Part shown: positions 1 through 5,371 of the stretch, in pieces
Layout of the letters: each line of letters opens with the position of its first letter
How positions within the stretch are numbered: position 1 is the stretch's first letter
From: CAMBDR01 sp046597185
Lineage (GTDB): Bacteria > Pseudomonadota > Gammaproteobacteria > Burkholderiales > Burkholderiaceae_D
Direction: 5' to 3'
DNA: 9,152 nt
Assembly: GCA_046597185.1 (NCBI GenBank)
Contig: JBKJLF010000283.1
Span: 1 to 9,152, forward strand
Made by a program: the position numbers and the translations under genes
The notes under the pieces: model-generated
Told to the model about the DNA's origin: nothing
Seen by the model: only the letters and a program-made list of their open reading frames with translations
The model's database searches: none

Positions 1-855
1 GACACACTCAATATTCTGTCAATCGCCCATTATCTCGCCCAGGGCGAAAAGCTTATCAACATCGCAGACGGCATTCGCAACTGCGTCAATCATACCCAAC
101 TGTATCTACCTGAAGAACTGACTCAAATTGCAGCCGGGCTCACTTCTTCGGCCACACAATCCCGCACTACCCGGTTTGAACTGGTCAATGAAACCACGCT
201 CTGTGGTGCGCGCCGTTTGGCTGAGCAAGCGGCTGATTCGCCAGGGGTTTTGAATTTTGCCTCGGCGCGCAACCCTGGTGGCGGGTTTTTGGGTGGTGCG
301 CAGGCGCAAGAAGAATCGTTGGCGCGCAGTTCGGCGCTCTACGTGTCGCAAACCGGCTTAACGGCCACCCCGTTTTACGAATATCATCGCCAGCAACGCA
401 CCCTGTTTTATTCTGATCGGGCGATTTTGTCGCCCAACTGCCCGGTTTTTCGTGATGATGCCGGACATTTGCTGCCTGAACCGTATTGCGTGAATTTCAT
501 TACGTCTGCCGCACCCAATGCCGGCGCGATCAAGCGCAATGAGGCGCATGCGCTTCTCCAAATCCCGGCGGCGTTTGCCCAACGGATACACCTGACCCTG
601 GCACTGGCGTTGCACGCGGGTTGCCAACGGCTGGTGCTGGGGGCCTGGGGCTGCGGGGTGTTTGCCAATGATGCGGCGATGGTGGCGTCTGCGTTTTGGG
701 CCAGTCTGGGGCCGGGCGGGGCGTTTGAAAATCGCTTTGAGCATGTGCTGTTTTCAGTGTTGGATAGCTCGCGTGAGCAATCGACGTGGCAAGCGTTTTG
801 CAAAGCGCTTGATTTTTCTGGTGCCAGCTTGGCGGCAGGCCTGTTGCACTCCTGA
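1..855 (+). CDS. Microbial-type poly(ADP-ribose) glycohydrolase (TIGR02452 family), 5' end cut by window
   Basis: The reading frame is open from the first base to TGA 853-855, giving 284 codons with no start visible, so the gene begins just upstream. The first residues (DTLNIL) resemble the helix that normally lies about ten residues from the start of TIGR02452 proteins, so little is missing. An in-frame TTG at 217 is not a plausible start because conserved family sequence lies before it (LYLPEEL near 109-129). The macrodomain-like signature NPGGGFLGGAQAQEES is encoded at 271-321. Its glycine loop and paired glutamates match the ADP-ribose binding and catalytic block known for PARG-type macrodomains. 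Later blocks (YCVNFITSAAPNAG and LVLGAWGCGVFAND) also fit the fold. By family knowledge these cytoplasmic proteins remove ADP-ribose from targets; the physiological substrate here is unknown. It is the first of a series of unrelated genes separated by attC-like repeats. Confidence 0.87.
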   Translation, partial: DTLNILSIAHYLAQGEKLINIADGIRNCVNHTQLYLPEELTQIAAGLTSSATQSRTTRFELVNETTLCGARRLAEQAADSPGVLNFASARNPGGGFLGGAQAQEESLARSSALYVSQTGLTATPFYEYHRQQRTLFYSDRAILSPNCPVFRDDAGHLLPEPYCVNFITSAAPNAGAIKRNEAHALLQIPAAFAQRIHLTLALALHAGCQRLVLGAWGCGVFANDAAMVASAFWASLGPGGAFENRFEHVLFSVLDSSREQSTWQAFCKALDFSGASLAAGLLHS

Positions 856-990
856 CCGCAATCTGGCGCAGTCGGCCAAGTTGCGCTCCAAGCCACCAGT
901 TGAGCAAACACCACAAATCACGGCTTGCGCTGTCTTTTTGTCAATTGTGTTGCAAAATACTGATATTTGCAGGTGCTTGTTTCCTCGACT

Positions 991-1031
991 GTTATACAAT
1001 CCCCTGTGTGCCGCCGCTTGCCGTCGGTTAA
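991..1031 (+). repeat. Upstream block shared by attC-like copies 1 and 3 (copy 1)
   Basis: This block matches 4469-4510 with about the same spacing. Both have TACAAT, then 10-11 nt, then CCGCCGCTTG and a GTCGG or GTCGGCGG run leading directly into the attC-like left box. TACAAT is one mismatch from a sigma-70 -10 hexamer, so a weak promoter firing toward the next gene is possible, but I see no good -35 at proper spacing. The second attC-like element (2718-2794) lacks this block except for GCCGTCGG next to the box. Confidence 0.5.
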
Positions 1032-1105
1032 GTCCAACCCGGTTTATCTTGTGCGCGGCGCGCTTTTGCGCTTGTGGGGCGGAAGATAAACGCTATTCGT
1101 CAGGT
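1032..1105 (+). repeat. attC-like recombination site, copy 1
   Basis: The left box GTCCAAC (1032-1038) fits the integron R'' consensus RYYYAAC. After 3 nt comes GTTTATCTT (1042-1050), which pairs perfectly with AAGATAAAC (1083-1091). The 32-nt interior is GC-rich and partly self-complementary. After 7 nt (GCTATTC) comes the right box GTCAGGT (1099-1105), which fits GTTRRRY except for C at the third base. The GFA gene starts 17 nt after the box. Recombination would be expected between G1099 and T1100 if the site works. The altered GTC core may weaken it. Confidence 0.6.
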
Positions 1106-1122
1106 GTTTGAAGAGAGTCCAC

Positions 1123-1518
1123 ATGTCAAACCGTCTTGCGTCATGCAGTTGTGGTCAGCTCACGGCCGAAGTAAATGGTGAGCCCGTTCGGGTCTCGATC
1201 TGTCATTGTCTGGCCTGCCAGCGCCGAACCGGTAGCGTCTTCGGGGAGCAGGCCAGATTTCCTCGTGAAAACGTGACCATTTCGGGTGTTTCAACCGAGT
1301 ACGTTCGGGTGGGGGATGAAGGCTCCAAAGTCAAGTTTCACTTTTGCCCAAGCTGTGGCTCCACGGTTTACTACGAGCCTGAGGGTCTTGAAGCATTCGT
1401 GGCTATCCCTGTAGGGGCCTTTGCCGATCCGCTCTTCCCAACGCCTGGCGTCTCCGTCTACGAAGAAAGAAAGCATCAGTGGGTGGTTCCACCGCCGGAG
1501 GCCGAGCACATTGCGTGA
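1123..1518 (+). CDS. GFA-family (glutathione-dependent formaldehyde-activating enzyme-like) zinc protein
   Basis: This 131-aa protein is the usual size for small GFA/CENP-V-fold proteins. Visible zinc ligands are CSC at residues 8-10, CHCLAC at 27-32 followed by QRRTGS, and FCPSCG at 74-79. These are the ordered cysteine groups of the family, which binds one structural and one labile zinc. ATG 1123 is preferred because AAGAGAG (1110-1116) lies 6 nt upstream; the in-frame TTG at 1108 has no ribosome site. Although named after formaldehyde activation, most small family members have no proven reaction, so the substrate is not claimed. The start lies 17 nt after the right box of an attC-like element, the usual arrangement of a cassette gene. 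GFA-family genes are, as I recall, frequent integron passengers. Confidence 0.9.
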   Translation: MSNRLASCSCGQLTAEVNGEPVRVSICHCLACQRRTGSVFGEQARFPRENVTISGVSTEYVRVGDEGSKVKFHFCPSCGSTVYYEPEGLEAFVAIPVGAFADPLFPTPGVSVYEERKHQWVVPPPEAEHIA

Positions 1519-1579
1519 GCACACACGCACCTGACCCCGCCCTTTCTTCGGACATGATAGCCTTGCCCATGACTTCAAC

Positions 1580-1585
1580 TATAAT
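1580..1585 (+). promoter_or_regulatory. Isolated TATAAT, possible -10 box for the 96-aa gene
   Basis: A perfect sigma-70 -10 hexamer lies 78 nt before ATG 1664 in the 145-nt gap after the GFA gene. No convincing -35 sits 16-18 nt upstream: TTGCCC at 1563-1568 is only 11 nt away. There is no TG extension. It is recorded as a weak candidate. Its presence would fit independent transcription of the downstream genes. Confidence 0.25.
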
Positions 1586-1663
1586 ACAGGTCGCGAATTG
1601 GTTCCCGTTCCCGTGCTTGATTTGGCCGCGCAATTGAACTGTTTGACTTGAAAGGTAGGCAAG

Positions 1664-1954
1664 ATGGATGAAGTGATCAGACAAGAAATTTTGGCGATGA
1701 GTCGAACCGCGCATGATTTGACCCAAAGCGCTTACCAACAGCACCCGGCCAGGCACGGTGATTCGGCTTGGCCGCAAAAACAAAGAATTCTCCTTGCCGA
1801 CATGGCGCTGCATTTGCTGCAAACAGCGCTGAAAGAGGGTGAGCTTTCCGAGGAAGGGTTGAAACGCAACCTGTTTTCGATTTTGACTATTTCAGATCAG
1901 TTTATTCATGATTACGATCTGAAAACGGTCGCAGATGCGTTGTATGCTTCTTAA
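1664..1954 (+). CDS. Hypothetical 96-aa soluble, mostly helical protein
   Basis: I do not recognise this protein. It begins at ATG 1664 with AAAGGTAGG a few bases upstream as ribosome site and ends at TAA 1952-1954. The sequence is polar and rich in heptad-like hydrophobic spacing (MALHLLQTALKEGELSEEGL, then ISDQFIHDYDLKTVADALYA). It has no cysteines, no signal peptide and no membrane segment, which suggests a small cytoplasmic helical bundle. Codon use looks natural and the composition is protein-like, so the gene is probably real. It lies 145 nt after the GFA gene, in the same interval between two attC-like elements, without a recognisable element between them. It may be a separate cassette whose site has decayed, or a second gene in a larger cassette. 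Confidence 0.7.
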   Translation: MDEVIRQEILAMSRTAHDLTQSAYQQHPARHGDSAWPQKQRILLADMALHLLQTALKEGELSEEGLKRNLFSILTISDQFIHDYDLKTVADALYAS

Positions 1955-1982
1955 TAACATTCAGGCCAAGGAGGAGCGAGAT

Positions 1983-2075
1983 ATGCCTGTTATTTGTGCG
2001 CCATTCATCAGCCTTGCCGTCGATGCGAGCGGGGCCGCAATGCTTCGCATCGTTATCCTTTCACTTTGCCGTTAG
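1983..2075 (+). CDS. Possible 30-aa leader peptide ahead of membrane protein gene
   Basis: ATG 1983 has the best Shine-Dalgarno sequence in the neighbourhood (AAGGAGG at 1968-1974, 8 nt spacing). It opens a frame of 30 codons beginning MPVICAPFISLAV and ending ILSLCR, stop TAG 2073-2075. The stop lies 5 nt before ATG 2081 of the membrane protein gene, which has no clear ribosome site of its own. This is the arrangement expected for translational coupling or a leader peptide. The peptide is moderately hydrophobic. An inverted repeat (GATGCGA 2021-2027 with TCGCATC 2044-2050) lies within it and could form a hairpin in the mRNA. No homologue is known to me, and a chance open frame cannot be excluded. 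Confidence 0.4.
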   Translation: MPVICAPFISLAVDASGAAMLRIVILSLCR

Positions 2076-2080
2076 CATTT

Positions 2081-2671
2081 ATGAAAAAATCCATACTTTT
2101 GGTGCATGATGATGGGAGAAGTCGCCAACTTAAACCCGGTTTTTGCTGGCTCGGCTTCTTGTTACTTGGCCTTTGGGCGCTCTCGGAAGGACTGTGGCGC
2201 TTGTGGGCATGCTCGCTATTACCTTTTGTTGTAATTCAACTTACAGGCAATGTATCAGAATATTATGGACGGCGGGTTTGGATTCTTATTGGACTATTGG
2301 GCTATTTGCTGGTCATGATTGTATTTGGCATCTTCGGAAAAAAATGGCTGGTCGCGGATCTGTTGAAGCATGGCTATGTTGAAAAAGAATTATCCGATGA
2401 AGGTTCTCGCGAGCAATTTGTGGAGAGCGCTAATACCAGTTTGGGGATAAGTATGCTACTTTTAATCGGTGGCGCAGGAATGGCAATTTTGGAAGAAATG
2501 AGAATTGTGGGTTTCATACTGTTATTTTCAAGTCTTTTTACGTTTATTTGGGGCTGTGGCCAATATGCAAAAGGAAAAGGTTATTCGCCTTGGTTTGGAG
2601 GATTCGGCTTACTGGGTTTCGTTGGCTTCATTGTGCTTTCGTGGTTTCCGGACAAACAGAAGAATGAATAG
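2081..2671 (+). CDS. DUF2628-like multi-pass inner-membrane protein
   Basis: The 196-aa product begins MKKSILLV at ATG 2081. Longer in-frame starts (for example 1994) encode an arginine- and cysteine-rich extension unlike a membrane protein. Hydrophobic segments occur at about residues 20-36, 39-55, 66-86, 122-137, 141-158 and 172-189, so about six passes are likely. The opening stretch GFCWLGFLLLGLWALSEGLW followed by KKWLVADLLKHGYVE resembles the start of DUF2628 proteins, whose function is unknown. The tail (YAKGKGYSPWFGGFGLLGFVG then PDK) resembles a small hydrophobic module seen at the C terminus of many unrelated membrane proteins. The gene is visibly more A+T-rich than its neighbours, consistent with separate acquisition. 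It is the last gene before the second attC-like element. Confidence 0.75.
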   Translation: MKKSILLVHDDGRSRQLKPGFCWLGFLLLGLWALSEGLWRLWACSLLPFVVIQLTGNVSEYYGRRVWILIGLLGYLLVMIVFGIFGKKWLVADLLKHGYVEKELSDEGSREQFVESANTSLGISMLLLIGGAGMAILEEMRIVGFILLFSSLFTFIWGCGQYAKGKGYSPWFGGFGLLGFVGFIVLSWFPDKQKNE

Positions 2672-2717
2672 TTGGTTACGCGCCACAGATGGGGCAGACG
2701 TGACTGCCGTCGGCCAA

Positions 2718-2794
2718 GTTCAACCCGGTTTATCTGGTGCAATTGCTGCGCGGCTTGCGTTTGCGGGGCGGCAGATAAACGTTATTCGTTAGAG
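2718..2794 (+). repeat. attC-like recombination site, copy 2
   Basis: The left box GTTCAAC (2718-2724) matches RYYYAAC fully. Then come 3 nt and GTTTATCTG (2728-2736), which pairs perfectly with CAGATAAAC (2772-2780). The final stem pair is G-C here where copy 1 has T-A, a compensatory change. The interior is 35 nt. After a 7-nt spacer (GTTATTC) the right box GTTAGAG (2788-2794) has the canonical GTT core and differs from GTTRRRY only in its last base. ATG 2803 of the next gene follows 8 nt later. The predicted cleavage point is between G2788 and T2789. Confidence 0.65.
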
Positions 2795-2802
2795 CGTGCC
2801 TG

Positions 2803-3207
2803 ATGATCCGCGAAATCTCCCGTTCTGAGTTCTTGGCCGCCCCAGACACCTTTGAGCATGGCCCTTGCCTGGCATTGGCTGCCGTTGTGGGTGCCAGCCA
2901 GAGTGAGGCAGCCGTGCTGGAGGGCTGGTCGGCTCTGTGTGCCCGGTTGACCGGTACTGGTGCCCGTGTCGGCTCGCGTGCCTTCGTGGCGCTGGTGCAA
3001 GATTCAGAGCTCACCGCCCGGCGCGCAATAGCTGCTTTCTCCGAACACGAGGCTGCGCATACTTCCTGGTGTTTTGTTGCTGCGCCTGCCAGTGCTTTGT
3101 GCAATCCTTTGCCTGCATTGAAGGAAGTTGAGTGGCGTGCGCATAAGGGCGGCCCAGGTCAAGGTGCGGCAGCCCTCAGTGTCATCGAGGCACCCAGTGT
3201 GCTCTAA
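2803..3207 (+). CDS. Hypothetical 134-aa alanine-rich protein behind attC-like site
   Basis: I do not recognise this protein. ATG 2803 lies 8 nt after the right box of the second attC-like element, and the GAG of that box is the only Shine-Dalgarno-like sequence. The product starts MIREISRSEFLAAPDTFEHG, is alanine-rich (long runs such as ALAAVVGASQSEAAVLEGW), and contains three cysteines but no membrane segment. Its G+C-rich composition favours long open frames by chance: a 216-aa open frame runs antisense from 3654 to 3004 across this gene and the next. The position right after the element is the main support for it being real. The stop TAA is 3205-3207, with 81 nt to the next gene. It may be a first-gene-of-cassette hypothetical, perhaps shortened at the C terminus. 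Confidence 0.5.
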   Translation: MIREISRSEFLAAPDTFEHGPCLALAAVVGASQSEAAVLEGWSALCARLTGTGARVGSRAFVALVQDSELTARRAIAAFSEHEAAHTSWCFVAAPASALCNPLPALKEVEWRAHKGGPGQGAAALSVIEAPSVL

Positions 3208-3288
3208 CCCTGTGGTCTCCAGCCCCTCCGCGATGAAGCCGCGCAGCGCCGTTGATTTCAGACCCAAGACTTTTATGCTGAGACCTAT

Positions 3289-3825
3289 ATGATTGTAAAA
3301 AGAAGCATGTTGCTCCCGTGCCCGGCCGAGCAAAGCTATGCCGAAGTCCTGACCTCGCGTCTGCTGGTTTACGTCGCCAGTCCGCTTGTTTGCTTCATTC
3401 CCATTGAGCCTGAGTCCCTTCCGGTGCGATGGGAGGACAAGGAATACCTCGTATCGATGCGGCTGTTTGGCTTGCTGCCTCTGGGTAGGCAAGTCATCAG
3501 CATTTCCCGTCGCGATCTCTCGTCCGAAGTGGGGCATTTCTATCGGGAGTTGCGGGATAACGGGCACGGTGCACTCATATTGAAATGGGACCACCTCATT
3601 ACCATTGAGGCTGCAGCACAGGGTTGCATTTACACTGACCGGGTCGAAGTCCAAGCGGGTCTTTTGACACCATTTGTTTGGCTATTTGTCTGGATTTTCT
3701 ACAGGCACCGTCAGTGCCGCTGGAAGGCTTTGGCAGATGCGAATTTTCATATGCCAAGCCTTGAAGTGACTGGCGCGATAAAGCGGCACCAGCCAGTTCA
3801 TTCAAACATTGGCCGCTATGACTGA
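3289..3825 (+). CDS. SRPBCC-like (START/Bet v1 fold) hypothetical protein
   Basis: This 178-aa protein opens MIVKRSMLLPCPAEQSYAEV, a pattern typical of SRPBCC proteins: a first strand, then a helix where the ligand pocket begins. It continues with alternating strands (RLFGLLPLGRQVISI, ALILKWDHLITIEAA, YTDRVEVQAGLLTPF). It ends in the long C-terminal helix (FVWLFVWIFYRHRQCRWKAL), which closes the pocket in this fold. I recognise the general family by layout, not a named member, so no ligand is proposed. The helix is unusually aromatic and hydrophobic and could be misread as a membrane segment. The last 27 residues extend beyond the domain. ATG 3289 is chosen because residues from there match the fold; TGAGA at 3279-3283 is a weak ribosome site. 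It shares an interval with the 134-aa gene upstream and a reversed pseudogene downstream. Confidence 0.65.
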   Translation: MIVKRSMLLPCPAEQSYAEVLTSRLLVYVASPLVCFIPIEPESLPVRWEDKEYLVSMRLFGLLPLGRQVISISRRDLSSEVGHFYRELRDNGHGALILKWDHLITIEAAAQGCIYTDRVEVQAGLLTPFVWLFVWIFYRHRQCRWKALADANFHMPSLEVTGAIKRHQPVHSNIGRYD

Positions 3826-3916
3826 GGAAATCTGCGAAATTTGTCGAAAAGGGATGTCAGATTTCGGCGGGTTTCGAGATTACAATCGGGTGCGGCGCGA
3901 GCCGGTCATTTACACG

Positions 3917-4389
3917 TCAGGCCTTTTCGGCCAGCACGCAGGCACCCCGCACAGCCACTTGCAGCTCGGTCACCGCGCGCACGATGGCCTGCGCAATTTT
4001 TGCACCGCCCGAGGCGGATGGTTCAATCGGGTTGGCATAATCTTGCGGCTGGGTGCAAACAAAGCGCAGATCAATCACTTTTAGCGGTGTTCAATGGCCA
4101 CGCGGATAATGACATCGCTAAACAGCGTCAATGCCACCACGATTCTTTGCTGGTAGTTGGGTTCTTCAAAGCTGCCGTGATACACCGTACAAACGACCAG
4201 CGGCAGCTTCAGGTTAAGGCAAGCCAGCACCGCCGCGCGATAGGCCGCTTCAAATTCGCGGATAACTTCAGCCAGCATGAGTAAGGTCTCGCCGCTGGAG
4301 TTGGCCGGTGTTTCCAAAATATCGGCACGCATGAGGGTATAGGCCGCATTGTCAAAAATGGAATCGCCCAGCAAAATAAGGTGTTTCAT
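3917..4389 (-). pseudogene. SGNH/GDSL hydrolase remnant with internal deletion and frameshift
   Basis: On the - strand, ATG 4389-4387 with GGAAGGACGGAA upstream opens MKHLILLGDSIFDNAAY. This is the N-terminal GDS block of SGNH hydrolases, carrying the nucleophile serine. Right after AAY (near 4338) the sequence jumps to RADILETPANSSGETLLML, which belongs past the middle of such proteins. The block with the oxyanion asparagine (usually GGND) is missing, an in-frame deletion I estimate at 60-70 residues. The first frame then stops at TAA 4083-4081. Shifting by one base near 4084-4092 continues the family sequence (PLKVIDLRFVC, then DYANPIEPSASGGAKIAQA) to TGA 3919-3917, so one base has been lost. 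Two separate lesions make a working enzyme very unlikely. The gene faces opposite to its neighbours, as an inverted passenger would. Confidence 0.82.
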
Positions 4390-4468
4390 GCTTAAAATTC
4401 CGTCCTTCCTGTTATCCCGTCACTTTGATAAATATGCTGATTTTCTTTGCTGTAGTTGGACAAGGGTT

Positions 4469-4510
4469 GTAATACAATGCCCGCAGGGGCCGCCGCTTGT
4501 CGGCGGTTTG
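4469..4510 (+). repeat. Upstream block shared by attC-like copies 1 and 3 (copy 3)
   Basis: This counterpart of 991-1031 holds TTGTAATACAAT, then 11 nt, then CCGCCGCTTG running into CGGCGG. CCGCCG (4490-4495) and CGGCGG (4501-4506) form a 6-bp hairpin with a 5-nt loop, followed by a short T-rich stretch, which could act as a weak terminator. In copy 1 the same stem carries a mismatch. TTGCTG (4448-4453) lies 17 nt before TAATAC (4471-4476), a poor but possible promoter pair. Confidence 0.45.
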
Positions 4511-4593
4511 GTTCAATACAGTTTGTCCCATGTTGCGGCTGCGCAGCGCGCTTCTACGTTTGTGGGGCGGCAGATAAACGCTATTCGTCAGGC
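4511..4593 (+). repeat. attC-like recombination site, copy 3
   Basis: The left box GTTCAAT (4511-4517) fits RYYYAAC except for the final base. After the same 3-nt spacing, GTTTGTC (4521-4527) pairs with GATAAAC (4573-4579) through one G-T wobble. The interior is 41 nt and contains the palindrome GCTGCGCAGC (4538-4547). The 7-nt spacer GCTATTC is identical to copy 1, and the right box GTCAGGC (4587-4593) has C at the third base of the core. ATG 4601 of the methyltransferase follows 7 nt later. It is the most diverged of the three elements on the left arm. Confidence 0.57.
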
Positions 4594-4600
4594 ATCGTGA

Positions 4601-5371
4601 ATGAACAATCGTGACACACCTCCGCACCAAAACGCCGCCGGATTCGCGTGGCAGACCGATGATGTCTTTGGTCGCATTGCGGCGCGCTATGACATGCTAT
4701 GCGATGCCTTTAGCTTTGGCATTCATCGCCTCTGGAAGCGGCGTGTTGCCCGCCGCATCGTAAGCGAAGAGTGGAACACCCTGCTCGATGGTGCCACCGG
4801 AACCGGAGACATTATTGCCCGCGTAGTCGCCAGTGCGACAATCCGGGGGCGAAGCGTGATCGCGTCCGATGTCAGCCCAAAGATGCTTGCCATCGCCGGG
4901 CAACGCCTGAGCGCTTTCCAGGAGGTTGTCAGCCTCAGGCTGCTTGATATTGAAAACATGCCGTCGATTCAAACCGCAAGTATCGACGCCTACTCGATCT
5001 CACTCGGCCTGAAAATCTGCAATCGGCGGCTTGCCATCCAGGAAGCTTTGCGAGTGCTCAAACCAGGCGGCAGGCTCATCGTATTGGAAGCATCCAACAT
5101 TCGTTGGCGCTTTCTACATCAGGCCTGGCTCACCTGGATGGCTGTTTGCATGCCGATAATCGGCTGGTTAGCAACGGGAGGTGATGCGTCTGCATACAAA
5201 TATCTGCTGCAAGGCATTCGCGAGTTCCCTGGTGCCGAGCAATTCGCGCAAGAGTTGAAAGACTACGGCTTCGAAGAGGTCACATTCGAAAGGCTGTCAT
5301 TTGGCATTGTGGCAATTCACAACGGGCGCAAACCGCATTCGGATCAAGCAGTTGTTAACCTTCCACCTTAG
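4601..5371 (+). CDS. UbiE/COQ5-family SAM-dependent methyltransferase (divergent)
   Basis: The 256-aa length suits UbiE/MenG proteins, which C-methylate ubiquinone and menaquinone precursors. The family signature is clear near the N terminus: VFGRIAARYDMLCDAFSFGI with HRLWKRR at residues 22-48. The SAM-binding motif I is LLDGATGTGD at 61-70, where the family usually has a VAGGTGD type. The motif III region LRVLKPGGRLIVLE and the tail YKYLLQGIREFPGAEQF followed by GFEEVTFERLSFGIVAIHNG also match. Differences (ISLGLKIC instead of the usual AFGLRN, altered motif I) show it is diverged from housekeeping UbiE. It may therefore be a specialised paralogue acting on another quinone-like or small substrate. 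ATG 4601 is 7 nt after the attC-like right box, whose AGG is the only ribosome-site candidate. It stands alone, not with other quinone genes. Confidence 0.85.
   Translation: MNNRDTPPHQNAAGFAWQTDDVFGRIAARYDMLCDAFSFGIHRLWKRRVARRIVSEEWNTLLDGATGTGDIIARVVASATIRGRSVIASDVSPKMLAIAGQRLSAFQEVVSLRLLDIENMPSIQTASIDAYSISLGLKICNRRLAIQEALRVLKPGGRLIVLEASNIRWRFLHQAWLTWMAVCMPIIGWLATGGDASAYKYLLQGIREFPGAEQFAQELKDYGFEEVTFERLSFGIVAIHNGRKPHSDQAVVNLPP

Noticed and set aside
408..916. Several long - strand frames under the PARG gene
   Set aside because: They are shadows of a G+C-rich coding region; the + strand frame carries clear macrodomain motifs.
1951..1996. AATAAC/GTTATT hairpin after the 96-aa gene as a terminator
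   Set aside because: The arms are interrupted by a 4-nt bulge, the loop contains a strong ribosome site, and no T run follows.
3004..3654. 216-aa open frame on the - strand across two + strand genes
   Set aside because: It is antisense to the SRPBCC-like gene, whose fold pattern is clear on the + strand. Its translation shows no recognisable family and spans the gap between two genes, as expected for a G+C-driven shadow.
3818..4084. + strand frame starting MTEEICEICRKGMSDFGG, overlapping the end of the SRPBCC-like gene
   Set aside because: CEIC looks zinc-ribbon-like and the ATGA overlap is tempting. However, most of the frame is antisense to the SGNH pseudogene and its later part is unstructured shadow sequence.
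1032..4593. CRISPR-like array from the recurring elements
   Set aside because: Only three copies occur, 1.7-1.8 kb apart with genes between them, so the spacing is nothing like a CRISPR array.
1032..4593. attC-like elements read in the opposite orientation
   Set aside because: The reverse reading also offers GTTRRRY-like boxes (GTTGAAC). But similarity between copies continues past that box for about 10 nt, whereas on the forward right side it stops at the box and a gene start follows, so the forward orientation is favoured.
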